Assembly (NCBI GenBank): GCA_018697195.1
Contig: CM031869.1
Coordinates: forward strand, 15,565,266 to 15,629,265
Reading direction: 5' to 3'
Source: Certhia americana
Taxonomy: Eukaryota; Chordata; Aves; Passeriformes; Certhiidae
DNA length: 64,000 bases
Below the pieces are notes generated by a model. That model saw only the letters and a list, made by a program, of their open reading frames with translations. It did not search any database and was not told the DNA's origin. Shown in pieces: positions 1 to 12,469 of the stretch (position 1 is the first letter of the stretch; the number at the start of each line of letters is the position of its first letter). The translations under genes were made by a program, and so were the position numbers.

Positions 1-539
1 GCCAGCAGGAGTCAGAGGCTCATCTCTGTGTTCCTGGGAGAGGTCCCACACTGGGAGCTGGAGACGCAGGTGTGACAATGCAGGAGCCACTCCTCCAGGT
101 CACAGAGGGTCTGCTGAGGACACCCACCCAGCTGACTCGCACAGAACAGACACTGGTGGAAAGGACACAGATGACTGGAAGAGTGAAGATGCTGAAAAGT
201 CTGAGACCTGTGGATTTGGGGTTGGAATGAAGCATGGAAAGCACTTTGCTAAAGCCAGAACAAATGCATTATCCCTCCCTACATGTCCCATACCTTCTCT
301 AACACACAAGTTTCCTTTCCTATAACTAAGTTCCTGTAGCCTTCTGTCTCAGGGAGAAGCAGTGACTACAACACCAATCTACAGCACTATTAAATTATTT
401 TTTTTTTTTAAATCTATTTAAATTGTGAATTACAACAATCTCTATTTTCATGACCATTCAAATCACCAAAGAAAATTGACTGGAAAGTTATAAGCAGGTT
501 TGTTGATTTAGGTTTGCTCTCTATAGGACCCCTCTGGCA
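1..539. other. Unique non-coding sequence
   Basis: No exon, repeat family or RNA gene is recognisable here. The only simple-sequence feature is a short T-run inside an AT-rich stretch at about 390-425. Short open frames on the minus strand overlap each other in different frames and show no domain, so I treat them as chance. Confidence 0.6.
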
Positions 540-598
540 GCTCAAACCATGGGATCTTAGAGGTCTTTTCCAACCTTAATGATTCTATGATTCTATGA
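540..598 (+). repeat. CR1 LINE, extreme 3' end
   Basis: The stretch ends in two copies of the octamer GATTCTAT followed by GA (581-598), which is the hallmark 3' terminus of avian CR1 elements. Just upstream it has the usual 'gaggtcttttccaacc' segment (560-575). Only the last 60 or so bases are preserved, as expected from the severe 5' truncation of most CR1 insertions. The orientation is sense on the plus strand. It is non-coding and inactive. The 5' boundary is uncertain because the bases before 547 diverge quickly. Confidence 0.75.
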
Positions 599-1995
599 AA
601 AAGTGTCTCAAGGCCAGAAATTTCACCCTCCTCTTACAAACCCTATATTTAAGTCTCCACTTATATTTAAGAGCAACTGATAAATTCCTCCTCCTCTGTC
701 TTTCCCACACTTAAAAATCCAGTTATTCTTCTTTCCAGTGAAAGTTTTGAAATTGGTGTATGATTTGGTCCAGAGCTCGAGGCTGAAATCTCAGCTCCAT
801 TGAAATCAATGAGCATCTGGCCACTGGGCAAGGAAGGTCTTCCCAATCCCAAGCTGTTAAGACAACTAGGCTGTGCTTTTGTCACAATGCTGGGGGTGCC
901 CATGCATGTGGCTACACAAACACTCACCTGAAGAGCACAACAGCTCCAAGGCATGCACATGCAAATATCCAATATTAAAATTCAGATTTGCCAAACCTAG
1001 TACTCTATGAACACTAGCTGGTTTGCAAACAATGTAATTGGAGTAGAATTGCTATTGTGTTTGTTTGTTTTGAATATTTTTGGCCAGGAAGTTGTCCTGG
1101 AGGTATAGTTGAGCATAAGTGGTCTGGTGGAAAAATGTCATTCATTCTGTTCCTATTAAGACCAAAAACAATAGCCACACAAAGACAGCAGCGCCAATTT
1201 CTGCTCTTCATGCCTCTAACAATGTGTTTTCAACCCTAAAGGCAACATCTTGTTTGTACCCAATTGATTCTGGGATCATATTTTATATAATCAAATATAT
1301 CTTTGAACAAAGATATGTTTTATGAACTGCTCAATTTCCAGATGACCTTGGAAACAGCAATTCATAAAATATAGCTTTATCTCTATCTTCACAATCAGCT
1401 AGAAAAATTGCCCACCCATGCTCTGTGGACTGCCAGTCCAGACCCAGCCAACAAAGAAATTACCCCAAGCGTCCAAAACTTTAAAATACATTAATGCTTT
1501 GTTCCAGTCACTGAGCACTAAGCACAAATTACTTGCCCTAGAACCTTGGTAAAGACCCGGGTGTCATCCATCATCTTTCAATCACCAAAGGAAAGTGATT
1601 GAAAAACTCACCCCAGGAGACAAAACAATCTAGGTTAGCAGAAAAAACCCTCATTTCATTAAATGTTTATTATGAAATCTATACATGAAACCATATATAG
1701 ACCCCTTACATCATGGCAAAGCTAAAGGCTAAAAGCTTTCAGATTACAGGAAAGAATTTACAAATGCAAATGACCATTAGTGGAATGTCATTGGTTCTAG
1801 AAAGGGATGAAGAAAACCCTAGTGGATGCTTTACAGTTTTATGAATCACAGGACTGTTGCTTTAAAACATAGGGGAGAATAGATCAGTTAGAGGGGAGCT
1901 GAAATTGCTCTAACACTCCTCTAGCCTGCACCACCTGCACACTCCCAAGGATGGGAGGAACACATACCAGACCATCATGGACTGGTGGGAGCATT
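599..1995. other. Unique non-coding sequence
   Basis: This AT-rich, low-CpG sequence has no identifiable repeat or exon. The open frames are at most about 100 codons on either strand and overlap in competing frames. I see no splice-flanked coding block, RNA gene or promoter signature. Confidence 0.55.
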
Positions 1996-2218
1996 GCAGA
2001 GAGAAATTCTCCCCTGTGAGGCTGGGGAGGCCCTGGCACAGGTTGCCCAGAGAAGCTGTGGCTGCCCCATTCCTGGAATTGTCCAAGCCCAGGTTGGACG
2101 GGGCTTGGAACAGCCTGGGATAGTGGAAGGTGTCCCTGTCCATGGCAGGGGGTTGGAATGAGATGGTCCCCAAGGTCCCTCCCAACCCAAACCATTCTGG
2201 GACTCCACGATGATTCTC
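1996..2218 (+). repeat. CR1 LINE, 5'-truncated 3' end
   Basis: The core is the classical CR1 3' UTR: 'ggccctggcacaggttgccc' at about 2029-2048 followed by 'agagaagctgtggctgcccc', then the block containing 'ggttggaatgagatgg', and a terminal 'ccaaaccattctgggactcc'. The order is correct for a sense-strand copy. The terminal octamer repeats are eroded to 'gatgattctc'. About 220 bp are retained out of roughly 4.5 kb for a full CR1, so neither ORF is present. Overlapping minus-strand open frames of 103 and 124 codons read antisense through this repeat and are not genes. Confidence 0.93.
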
Positions 2219-5200
2219 ACTCAGGAAAACCTGCAGAAACAGGAGCCACTGCGATGTGTGGGTACAGTACAGCCCCAAACACATGCACCAAATCCTTCAG
2301 GAAAATCAGGACATGGGCCACTGCAAGCATGTGACCGTGACCAAATCCCTGAGTGAGGTGCCAGGTTTGCCACACAAACCTGTCCCTCTCTGCCCAGCCC
2401 GTGCCCCCCACAGCCACACGTACGGGCCCAGGGCCAGGGCTGTGCTCTGGCAGCGCAACACTCCTGGAGATCCCTTTCCTCTTCTCTCAAAACATTGGAT
2501 TCAAACAGAATGAGGACCCCAGAAGGGGTTAACTCATGGGGAGTGAGATCTGAGGTCAGGAAGAGCAGGAACCTCAGAACACCTTTCTGCAGAGGGACTG
2601 ATCACCCCAGCCCCATCCCAAAGAGAATCCATCTCCTTCCCCATCCCAGCAGACTCAGCTGTGAGAGGCAGCTTTGACCAGGGTTTTAAACACACTTAAC
2701 TCCAGCAAGCAGGGAAAAATAGGAGAATCTTGGGATCAGTTACAAGATGTTAATCCAGGGCAGAGGTCAAGTGAAGGTCAGATGTAACAACCCAGCTGAC
2801 AAAATTTTTTTGCTATTTTGGTTTCCCAGGAAGTTCTGGGCCAGAGAACATCCTGATTTTTCACACACAACCAGGTGAAACACCACACAAAGCAGGGATT
2901 CACAGAAGGAAGCATTTTAATATCTGGATTAATAAATACAGTGAGAAGCCTTCAATACTGAGGTGGAGATGTTTAAATTTTAACCTATAAAATATTATTC
3001 TCTAGCATTCCGTGACAAAAGCCAACCACTTGCAGTCTTAATAACAATATTTTTTCCCCATGTCTCTGCCTACTTTGAAAGTTCACCATTGTCTCTGGTA
3101 GACAAATCCACCAGAGGGAATTTCCAAAACAGAAAGCCCTGTTTTTATCGGGATCTCCCCACAAGAGACCCCAGGGCTTGCATTAGAGACTTGTTTGTTC
3201 TCTGTAATGTTATATTAAAAAGATTAAAAGTTTTGCTGCTGGTTGAAGAAAGGCTTTACAGCACTGGTACCAGAAGTGACCGCAGGTCTGGTTTTCATCC
3301 AAACACAGGAAAGAAACTAAAGATCATCCCTGAGACAGCTTTTCCACGAGCCCAAACCCCACCAAGCGTGGATGGAATTACCACCCCGCACCATAGCATG
3401 GTCCCAGTGCCCCGTTCACCCCGGGTCTGTGCTGCTGCTGGAGCACTGGGCACGGTCTCTGGTCCCTCCCCAGAGGCTGAGCCCACCATGGGACCCTGAG
3501 CAGGAGAGACCACGGCAGGCAGAGATCCCCCAGCCTGGCCGAGGGGCGAGGGACGAGGGCCACCCTCATCCGTGGGCTGCAGGGAAGCAGCAAACCAAGC
3601 CGTAAATTCCGACTGGGACTCTGGGCACTGCCCAGTGGAGACACTAACACAGCGTGTCTCCTGCCTTGTCCAGAGCGCGGCTTCCCAGCATTGTTCTGAG
3701 CAGCTCTGGACCCCCACTGGAGCACAGCAATGGGTGGCTTCCACTGAAATGTCCCCCAACCAAGCTGATTTACAGCTGCCAGGAGTCTCCAGGATGTCAG
3801 CTCTTCCTGATTAATTTTTTTATCCTTATTTTCCCTCGTTTTATATTCGAATATTGCTTATTGCGATATTCTTCAGAACTATTCTCTGGAAAGCCATCCT
3901 GGCTAATTTTTGGCTTGTAAATAGCTCATGAGCAGTTTGTGGCTTGAGTTTTTTAAAAAAAAGTAATCAAGAAACTCTAGCTCATTTTGGTTGGATGAAG
4001 AGATTTTGTGGCCTGCATCAATTCTAGTCCCTGACAGCAATGACAGAGCTCTTATTATCACAAACATACAGTTGCAATTTTAAAATTTGCTTCCTGTGAC
4101 TCTTCGTTAAAATTTAATCATCAGTTTCTGTTTCCACAAACATTTCTCTGGCAGAAAGATCACTTTATAGAATATTCATAGGCAACAAATGAGAAAGAAG
4201 GTAAAGTAAATTTGACTTTGTGATGAGAGCCAAGCCTTGCTGGCTGCCCAGCTACTTCACAGAGGGATTTAGGGAAGAGCAGCACAGGAAGGTATAATTT
4301 TCTTGGATCTATTTCAGGACACAAGTGACTGAAAACAAAGACCAACGATGCAGCAGCAAAGTGTGGGCAAAGAGGAGACAATAAATAATGTGGTGATGGC
4401 CCAAGCATGGAAATGATTCCAGGTTCAAACTGGACATTAGTTTATTGTCCTGCTTCATGTCTAGCTTTAGGTCACAAAATGGGAAATTTCACCAAACTGG
4501 GCAGCAGATCCTGCAGAACACAAACAACTTAAGGTGAAAACCAGAGTTCTGAACAAAAGAGGGTTGTTGAGCAAAAAGCTATTAATAGTGCTGGGTTTTA
4601 TCCCAGAAATGTTGCGTAAAGTGGGACAATTCACATCCCTTCTCTGTGCTTCCATTTCCTCTCTCAAAGATCCCACTTAATATATTTGGGGCAGGGACTG
4701 GCTCTTGTTGTGACTCTGTGCTGTGAATAGCACAAGGAGAACAATGCTGCAGCCAGGACCTCTGGATGCCAACACAAATGCCAACTTTAAGCAGCAGTGA
4801 CAACAAGCGGAAAGAGTTTTGGATCCAAAGAAGACCTGGGAGAAGACAGGGCACAATGCAGGTTTCAGACTGTGCTGTAAGCATGGGTGGTTCTCCTGTC
4901 CATGCAGCGGTGACAAAGGAAAAGGAAGGAGGCAGTGGAGCTGGACAGGTAAGAAGGGTCTCCACTCAGACCCTTTGCTAAAGCAAAATTCCTGCAGAGC
5001 TGCTCCTTCACTTCTGCACTCCTACTGCCCCCCCTTCACCATCTCCCCAAGCCACCCTCGAGCAGCTCTATGCAGAGGAATGTGACCACCTAGAAGCCAA
5101 AAAGGGATTTACAGGGGCCTGAGAACACTATGAAAACCTGAAAGAGCGGGGTCTCCTCTCCTGGAGAACATTTTTGTCAGAAATGGTCTAAATGCCCCAT

Positions 5201-6330
5201 GCATGTGACTTTGTTTCTGATGAATCTGTAGAAGGTACAGTGGTGCTGAGGAGCTGCCCTGGAAAAGCCTGGATAGATGTTTGGGTGCACAGAATTAACC
5301 TGGAAAGGTCCAAAGACAGGGTTCAGGGGGACAACAAATCACAGGATTACAAAAATAAGCTTAGAAGAACCGCTCAGAAATTGAGCAGATCACATCCCTG
5401 CCCTGAGGGCAGATCTGCAACGTTCACCCAACTCACCAGGATCCAGACAAACAACCAAGCTGTACTATACATCCACACTGCATCCCACACGGTGCCCCAG
5501 GACCTGGATGGCTTCTAGGATACAGCTGATCCCAGCCTCACCAACGGGCAATAGTGGATTCCCTCTGGAAACAGGCCCCGGGTCCTGGCAGAAAGGCTGT
5601 CAGTCCAGAGCACTGCCTAGCAGGTGATGGGGACCCAGTCCCACTGGCAGCTATGAGAGATGTAAGACTCTTCTGGTGCCCAGGCGCAAAAGAGATGTTC
5701 CATCATTCCAAAGATGTAATCCATCCCTCCTTTTGTCCTGTCCTCTACACTACCCCTTCTTTCTGTTCCCTTCTCCTTGCCCATGCCAGCTGCCACCCAC
5801 CACAGATAACCAAAATCACTCCTCTTTGTCCTTCCTGTCTCAATCTTTGTTGATGACTTTTTTCCCCCTTTGCAAAATCCATTATCTTGAAAACCTTGAA
5901 CATCACTCTTAAGCCCCAGTGTCATCCTCCTTTCATTTCTGGAGATGCTGATTACCTCCCACATCTCACTGAAGATCTCCCAGCAGCCTTGTCTCCGTGA
6001 AATCCAGAGGGCCTGCATCACCCTCTCAGGCAGACACCTGGATGAATACTGGTCCTGCTTTTCTGATTTTCTGCCTATTTGGGCTGGAGTATTAGGAGCT
6101 CCACTGTCACACACAGCTCTGAGACACTTCAGTGCTGCTTTGAGGCCATGGGGTCACACTGCCCCCCTGGCTGCAGGGTGTAGAAGCTGAGCTTCCACTC
6201 TCACCCCATGAAGGGCGACTGCTGGTCACCCTCCTGCCCTGCCCGTCCCTGCAGTGGCAGCCCCTCTGCCTAATGGTCAAGCCTGAAACACCATAAGAAG
6301 AAAGCCTTTCTGCTCACCTAGACGATGCTC
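2219..6330. other. Unique non-coding sequence, AT-rich block at 3.81-3.99 kb
   Basis: No gene or transposon was recognised. Notable local structure includes the DR5 element annotated separately, an AT-rich block at about 3810-3990 with a TTCGAATATTG motif and T/A runs, and a pyrimidine-rich stretch at about 5745-5890. The longest open frames are 165 codons (5617-6114, minus), 154 codons (3295-3759, minus) and 136 codons (3089-3499, plus). They show no domain, signal peptide or conserved motif and overlap frames on the other strand. Confidence 0.55.
2764..2780 (+). promoter_or_regulatory. Candidate DR5 retinoic acid response element
   Basis: Two perfect AGGTCA half-sites (2764-2769 and 2775-2780) form a direct repeat separated by five bases (AGTGA). 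This is the textbook DR5 arrangement bound by RAR/RXR heterodimers. The match is exact at all 12 informative bases. No nearby gene is visible, so a role as a distal enhancer element is inference. A chance match remains possible because many spacings and orientations could have caught the eye. Confidence 0.5.
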
Positions 6331-6433
6331 TTTGTAGTTGCAGGACCCCTGCACACGTACAGAGGAAGAATTCATCCCAGATTTTGTAGTTTCAGGACCC
6401 CTGCACACGTAGGGGAAGGATCAGTCCCAGACC
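6331..6433. repeat. 52-bp tandem duplication (two copies)
   Basis: The unit beginning 'tttgtagtt' and containing 'caggacccctgcacacgta' occurs at 6331-6382 and again from 6383 to about 6433. The copies share the first half almost perfectly (one G/T difference) and diverge in the second half (cagaggaagaattcatcc versus ggggaaggatcagtcc). This is a local segmental duplication of moderate age, with no sign of a mobile element. Confidence 0.85.
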
Positions 6434-9400
6434 TGCTTTTCTAATGGCGCTTTTCAGCAAGGACCCACACTAGCAATTACCCAGCTCTCACCCTAAGCCA
6501 GGGGATCATGAAGATGGAACATCACAGTCAAGCACAGCCTACTCTATTATGCCTCTCACCTCATTTTTCAACTTGTGCCCCTCCCTTCGTAATTTGGTGG
6601 TAAATAAATGCCTGGACAAAATATCAGCTAATTAACTGGGAGCGTCTTTGTGAGCACGAACAAAAGCTGAATGGACACCTCAGACAGGATCGCAGGGTAG
6701 CCCTGCCCCATGAAGGATATTCTGGAAAAACATTCCCAGGTAACTGACAATGAGTAGATTCAACTTCATGAGAACCCTCAGGGACTCCCTGGATTTGCTG
6801 CAGGGTCCCAAGGAGACCTCTCAGATGTTAACTGTGCAGTCACCATGGAGGGCAGCAACTGGCAGGGCTTTAGCTCCCAAGGCTGTGCTCTCCTTCACTC
6901 CCCTGACAATTTGACACACTGCTGTTTATCCTAATCCATTGTTCATGGTCCTCCCCACCCAGTTCTCAGCCCATGTGATGCTCTCCTGTCCTCACCAACT
7001 GGAATTAATTTGAGGTGCTAGGGCTCTATCAAGACATTTCACTGAAATATAAATGTTGGCAAAGAATTACCTGCTGTCACAAGATATTTTGGGATTTTAT
7101 CAGGCACTCGGAGTAAACACGCAAGTCATCACATTTTTCTGGGGCAGCTGGCTTGTAATTCCCAGCTCCCTCAGTGATCCTCTGAATAACCACACAACTT
7201 TGAGAGGGAGATCCTGGTCAGCAAGGATTGTTTATCAACATAAACTTTATTCCCCCAGAATTCCCCTCTACTGGCGTGTTATGTAAAGCTGATGCTGCTA
7301 AAACATTCAGCTGAACTTAGGTCAAGAGAAGATGGCTTTTGAAAGCCTTCCAATGGTTCGTTTGCAATAAATGGCTGAGAAATAAATCATTTCAGCCCTG
7401 ATGAGTCCTCAAGCAGCCAACTCTGTTAGCAGGGCAACTCCAGCAGTGAGGAACAGGGGGAGGCTTCAGTGACACATGGGGACTCGTGACAGGCACAGAA
7501 AGCAGCCAGGGAGGACCACCAGGCTGAGGGAGGCTGAGATGTTTGGTCTGACCATGCTCCTTGCTTGACAAGAACCCCATTTAATGCAGCAAGTATCACT
7601 TACTGTTTCTGAATACTTCCCAGTGGGGAAGCCTTCTGCATTCTCTCATGGACAGGGCTGGTTTCCTGCCCTGATGCTCAGAGGCACAAAACCCCTGCGT
7701 GCATTTTTCCCGAGTTTATCCAGATGACAGCGTGCCTGTGCTTCATGTAAATTGTTTTTCTGCCAGCCCTGCTATGCTCTTGCCTTCAGTGACTGCAGTG
7801 ACAACAACTTCCAGGGGATGCAAATGAAACCAGCCAGGAGCAGCCAGGCATATCTGGGCTCCCACCTTTGGCCTCAGAGAGACATAGGGAATGCTACATT
7901 TGCATGACTTTCTGTACGGTCACAGTGTCCCCTCTCCTTTCAGAGATCTCAGGTTTTGATCCCATGGGATGCAAGGTGTTTCAGGGTCCCTTCCTGCTCT
8001 CCCAAAGGCAAAGGACTTTAATTCACAGCCAGGAGCTAGGGTGTGAGACCTTAGCTCAGCAGGCATAGTCTTCCCACAGGTCACCTTCAGGTCCCCAGAG
8101 CATCATTTCTCAGGTGCATCTCAGGTTGGGCATGGTAGGACTGAGACAGTGCTGCAGGGCTGGATTTGAGGAGAAGGCTTCAAGAAGCTTCATGCTCTGG
8201 CATGGGTGGGCACAGATGGCAGCTGTGTGACCAGTCCAACAGCTCAGTGAGGACCAAAGCAGAACACCTCCCTGGAGGCACCTCCAGCACTCGGCTGGCT
8301 CCCAAGGGCTGCTGGTTCAGGACAGCTCATCCAGCTGAGCCCCAGGCTGCTCTGACAGGTATGGACTCGAGCAGCTAATCCAAGCCCAGTGCTGAGGAAG
8401 GGGGACTGTCAGCCCAGGCTGGTCAGCACAGCCTCTGCTCAGCCTGGCTTCTCCTGACGGTAACAGAAGCCCTAAGGCAGGCTCTGCTCTGAAGTGCTGC
8501 CCCTTTTCTGGGTACACAGAGAACAGCCTCCACTCCCAAGCCCTCACCTGCCACGCGTTGCTAACCCAAGGCCAGCTCAGAACAGAGCTGCCACAAGACC
8601 CCTTGGCTGCCCGGGTCGAGTGCAGCCATTCCACCAAGCCCAGACTGTTAAAAATGCCAGTGTTTTCCTGCAGGATAAGAGGGTTTAAGGCAGGACTCTG
8701 GTGCAGAATGGCTCTTTCCCTTTAAATTCACACCCTAGGCCAAGCATGTTTTGCAAGAGCCTCCCTGTGCAGACAAGCCCCGAGGCTCCAGTGCAGAAAA
8801 ACGCTGCTGCTGGGGGAAGCACCCAAACCCTTCTGAGGCAGGGCCCCAGTATTGCAGCAAGGCGGCTGCTGCGCCTGCATGTGGCAGAAGAGACAGGGCA
8901 GGCCAGGGAAATGGGTTCTCCGTCACCAGAGAAGACACTCAGTGCCTCTTCTGACCTGTAAAAAACACCAGAAAGAAAAGAAGGGGAAAGGAGGGGAGGA
9001 GGGGACAGATAGACACTGCACAGGCAGCTCTGCTCATTTGGGAATCAAGAACTGGGCCTCTTCTCCTTCTTAAAAATGGTGATATTGAACTAAACACAAG
9101 GAGACTTCCACCTAGAGATCTGTTTGGAGCTTGCTATTATGTTTGATGTTGTGAATGTTTAGGGCCCAGACAGGACATGCTGCCTGGCTCTGTCCTGCGA
9201 TCACAAAGGGTGAGAGAAATTGGAGAGTCACAGAAAATAAAGTATAGCACCTGGGGCTTTACGGGAAATACCAGATTACCACAGCTCTGGCAATAAAACT
9301 GAAACTGCTAGCAGTGCTTCAACTGCTTCTTTCTTCCCTTCTAAGCCCCCAAAATGAACAAGACACCTAACTAACCCCACAAGAAAACCAGAGCTGTGAC

Positions 9401-10433
9401 TCACAGAATCTCTCTCAAACAGCGACTCAAAACATTACCAACACAAAAATGTTACAACACACCAAGTGAGCAATGGCCCTGCCAACATAAGGCTGCTTCT
9501 TAAAATTGCATGGTCTGCCCACATTTTCTAAATATAGGATAGACAAGGAAACCTCTCCAGAAGTCCTAATAATCAAAAAAACCCAACGAAATACATGCTA
9601 CATGGACAGAGGGGGTTTTGAAAGCTGTTATCAACATATTTCCATTGCACTAAAATTTCTGCCACTCCTGCTCTCTCTTCTGTCCAACAGCTGCAGGTAG
9701 GATGGATAAGCTTGACCACAAAAAGGAGCAATTCCCTGAACTGCAGCTTAGGAAAGTCTCAAGCAACGAGAGCCGCATCACAACTTCTTGCCTGCAGATT
9801 CAGAAGGGCAGTCTGGGAGTGTGCCAGGAGAAGAGCTAGAAGTATTATTGAAGGGAATTAAGGCTTGGGAGGTCTCTGGAAGCCAAAGTCACTTGGCATG
9901 GACCGGGTCTGCAGCCATTCACCAGCAGGGCAGATCAGCAGCGCTGCACCCTCCTCAACAAATGAGCTGAGAGAGGAGCTCTGAAGCGCCAGAGACTTGC
10001 CAGAAGGGCTCTGTGCTGGAGCTACACAGCTCCAAGTTGTGCTGGGCCTTTACTGCAGCAAAATGCCCTCAGCACATGTTCCTGTTGTAGTGCCCCTTCC
10101 CCCGTTTCCCACAACAGAGAGCCAGGATCATCTGCCCACAACAACATTTTTCACTTGACAGCTTTTCTTTGGTTACCACCGAACCTTTTCACCCTCATGC
10201 CTGAAAGTGCACAACGGTGAATCAGGAAAGCTGAGTCAGACCCTCAGCCTCGGCGGTCAGGATCTGGCTGCTGCAGTGCTGCCTGAGTGTCACCAGAGCA
10301 TGGGGGGAACACTGCCCTTCCCCCCCAGCCTCCCACAAGAAACCCCAATGCTCATCTAACCATCATCTGCAAACATTCCTCCAGATTTTTAGCATTTTCT
10401 CCCCCACCTATCACCATATTTGCCAAGATATTT
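6434..10433. other. Unique non-coding sequence
   Basis: No repeat or exon was identified. A purine-rich stretch (AAAG/GGGGA) lies at about 8965-9012. Open frames reach only 106 codons (8317-8637, minus) and are mirrored by overlapping frames on the opposite strand. I see nothing that resembles a tRNA, snRNA or promoter. Confidence 0.55.
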
Positions 10434-10705
10434 GATAGGATGAGGGAAAATGGATTTAAACTGAAAGAAAACAGGTTTAGATTGGATGTTAGGAAGAAAA
10501 TCATCCCTGTGAGGGTGGGGAGGCCCTGGCACAGGGTGCCCAGAGAAGCTGTGGCTGCCCCATCCCTGGCAGTGTCCAAGACCAGGTTGGACAGGGCTTG
10601 GAGCAGCCTGGGATGGTGGAAGGTGTTACTGCCTATAGCAGGGGGTAGAATGAGATGAGCTTTAAGGTCCTTTCCAACCCAAACCATTCTGGGATTCTAA
10701 GATTC
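10434..10705 (+). repeat. CR1 LINE, 5'-truncated 3' end
   Basis: This copy is longer than the one near 2 kb. It begins with the end of the ORF2 3' region ('gggaaaatggatttaaactg', then 'agattggatgttaggaag'), continues through 'ggccctggcacagggtgccc' and ends 'ccattctgggattctaagat'. All blocks are in sense order on the plus strand. The 111-codon minus-strand frame at 10352-10687 and much of the 123-codon plus-strand frame at 10287-10658 lie inside it and are repeat-derived, not genes. Confidence 0.94.
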
Positions 10706-12469
10706 AAGTTGATCCTCCTGAAATCCATCTATGTTTCTTCATTGATCTTAAACCTTGCTTAGCCAGGACTCTCCCTTTATCTGTAAGTGTCTGCTTCCAA
10801 CACCAGAGAGGTTTCCTTATTCGTATATGATATCACTGGCCCTACTGGACAGAAAGGGTGGGGGTAAGAGTCAGGACTCATCAGGTGGGACAGTGGGAAG
10901 GACATCCAGGAACAGGCAATTCATGCTGCCTCTCACCTTTCTGAGATTATCTTTTTAGGATAAAAGGTTCGGGTTCTGGGCAAAGAATATTCCTACCTGG
11001 AAGAACTGGGAGAGTTAACCCAGGGCTGAGTTGGAAATGTTCTTTCAAGCAGAGAGTCAGCATGGTCATTATTGTACACACACTGCTTTCGGTACCGAGT
11101 CATCATTTCATGAAAGATCCAGGGTAATTTTAGGTTTGGGCTGACTCGTTTTTGCTTGGTCATATAACTGGCATCTCTGCAATGTCAGGATCTCTCCTGA
11201 GATGCAAGTTTTAGCTGTGTTTGTTACCCCACAGCTATTCAGAGAGTTTATTTTAGCATTCATTAAACGTGCCTCTCACGCAGCCTCTCAGCACAAATAC
11301 AGAAACCTAATCTCATTTATTGACAAATGTGAAGCAAAATATACTTCCATGCCAAGGAGAAGTTCATTGCATTCTTTGTCCTTGCCCTTCAGGCAAAAGC
11401 CTGAATGAGCAGATGAAACAAAGATCTCTGCAAGGGAAAGGAGCTGTGCCTGGGGCAGTGATCAGGGAGACTCCTGGCCTTTGAAAGACGTCCTGCCCTG
11501 CTCCAGCACCTCCACCCCTAGATCCTGTGAGCAAGGGACTTGTCAGCAAGGCTCTCTGAATCCAAACCATTTTCACACTGAGCCTTTTCTAGGCATTAAA
11601 ATTCACGGCTCAAGACCCGCAGCTCGTTCTGTTTGCAGCACAAACCAGAGCCCAGTGCTGGGATCTGGTGTGATGTGCAGCTGATGCTGCTGTGCCCTGT
11701 GATGGCATCACAGAGCAGGCACAGGGCAGGGCAGGCTGAGGAAGCCCTGCCTTGCCCTGCCAGCTGTCTCTACCCAAAAGGGAGCAATGTACCCCTAGCT
11801 GTGGGCACTGGGGTGCCTCCCAAGCCTCCTTCCCACCAGTATTCCTCTTGCCTCCAAGCTCTGCAATAGAAGTCAGGCAGGTGGGTTTTGTTTTTCTTTT
11901 TTGCTTTGCAGTGCAGCTGAGGTTTCTCTCCTGCAGAGAGCAGCAGTTTTGCATGGGCACAGCTGAAGCTGGTTACCCTGTGTGCACAAGGACTGTGCCG
12001 TCCTCCTTCCCTCCCTCCACCCAGCCCAAACTCCACATTCCCCTCTGCCAGCCCTGCCCTACTGCCCCAAGCTGGGAAATGGGCACAGGAGACAGGCACT
12101 GAGCAGCCATGAAGTGCAGGCAAAGGGGACATTGCAAGGTTCAGGGGAGCACCTTTGCCTCCATTCCCTGGCCCATTGTCTCCCAGGAACATCCATCCCC
12201 AGCTCCCTGCCAGCACCCGAGCTCCCTGGCTGAGCTGCCTTCTCACATCAGGAATGTGGCCAAACCCAGGTGCTCTGAGGAGACTCCACAAACCCAAACC
12301 GGCATTGCTGCTGGAATAAGACCAGCCTGCCCCCCAAACAAGGAGATTTCTCTTCAGGAGCACTTGGATCAAGCCAAGGGGTGGGAAGGAGCTGGGACAC
12401 CAAGAGCTCTTTCAGTGTGCCTTGAACCAGAGATGGAGATGCTGAGCATGGGAGTTTTGTCAGTGGTTT
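10706..12469. other. Unique non-coding sequence
   Basis: The sequence becomes GC-richer toward 12.4 kb but contains few CpGs. It carries a 200-codon minus-strand open frame (11770-12372) with no recognisable domain. Its composition (many G, S, L and W residues in unordered runs) and overlapping plus-strand frames of similar length argue for chance. Confidence 0.5.

Noticed and set aside
10352..10687. 111-codon minus-strand frame
   Set aside because: It is the antisense reading of the CR1 3' end at 10434-10705. The same frame type recurs at the other CR1 copies (1910-2284 and 41061-41489).
11770..12372. 200-codon minus-strand frame
   Set aside because: No recognisable domain, G/S/L/W-rich without order, and overlapped by long frames on the plus strand in the same GC-rich DNA.
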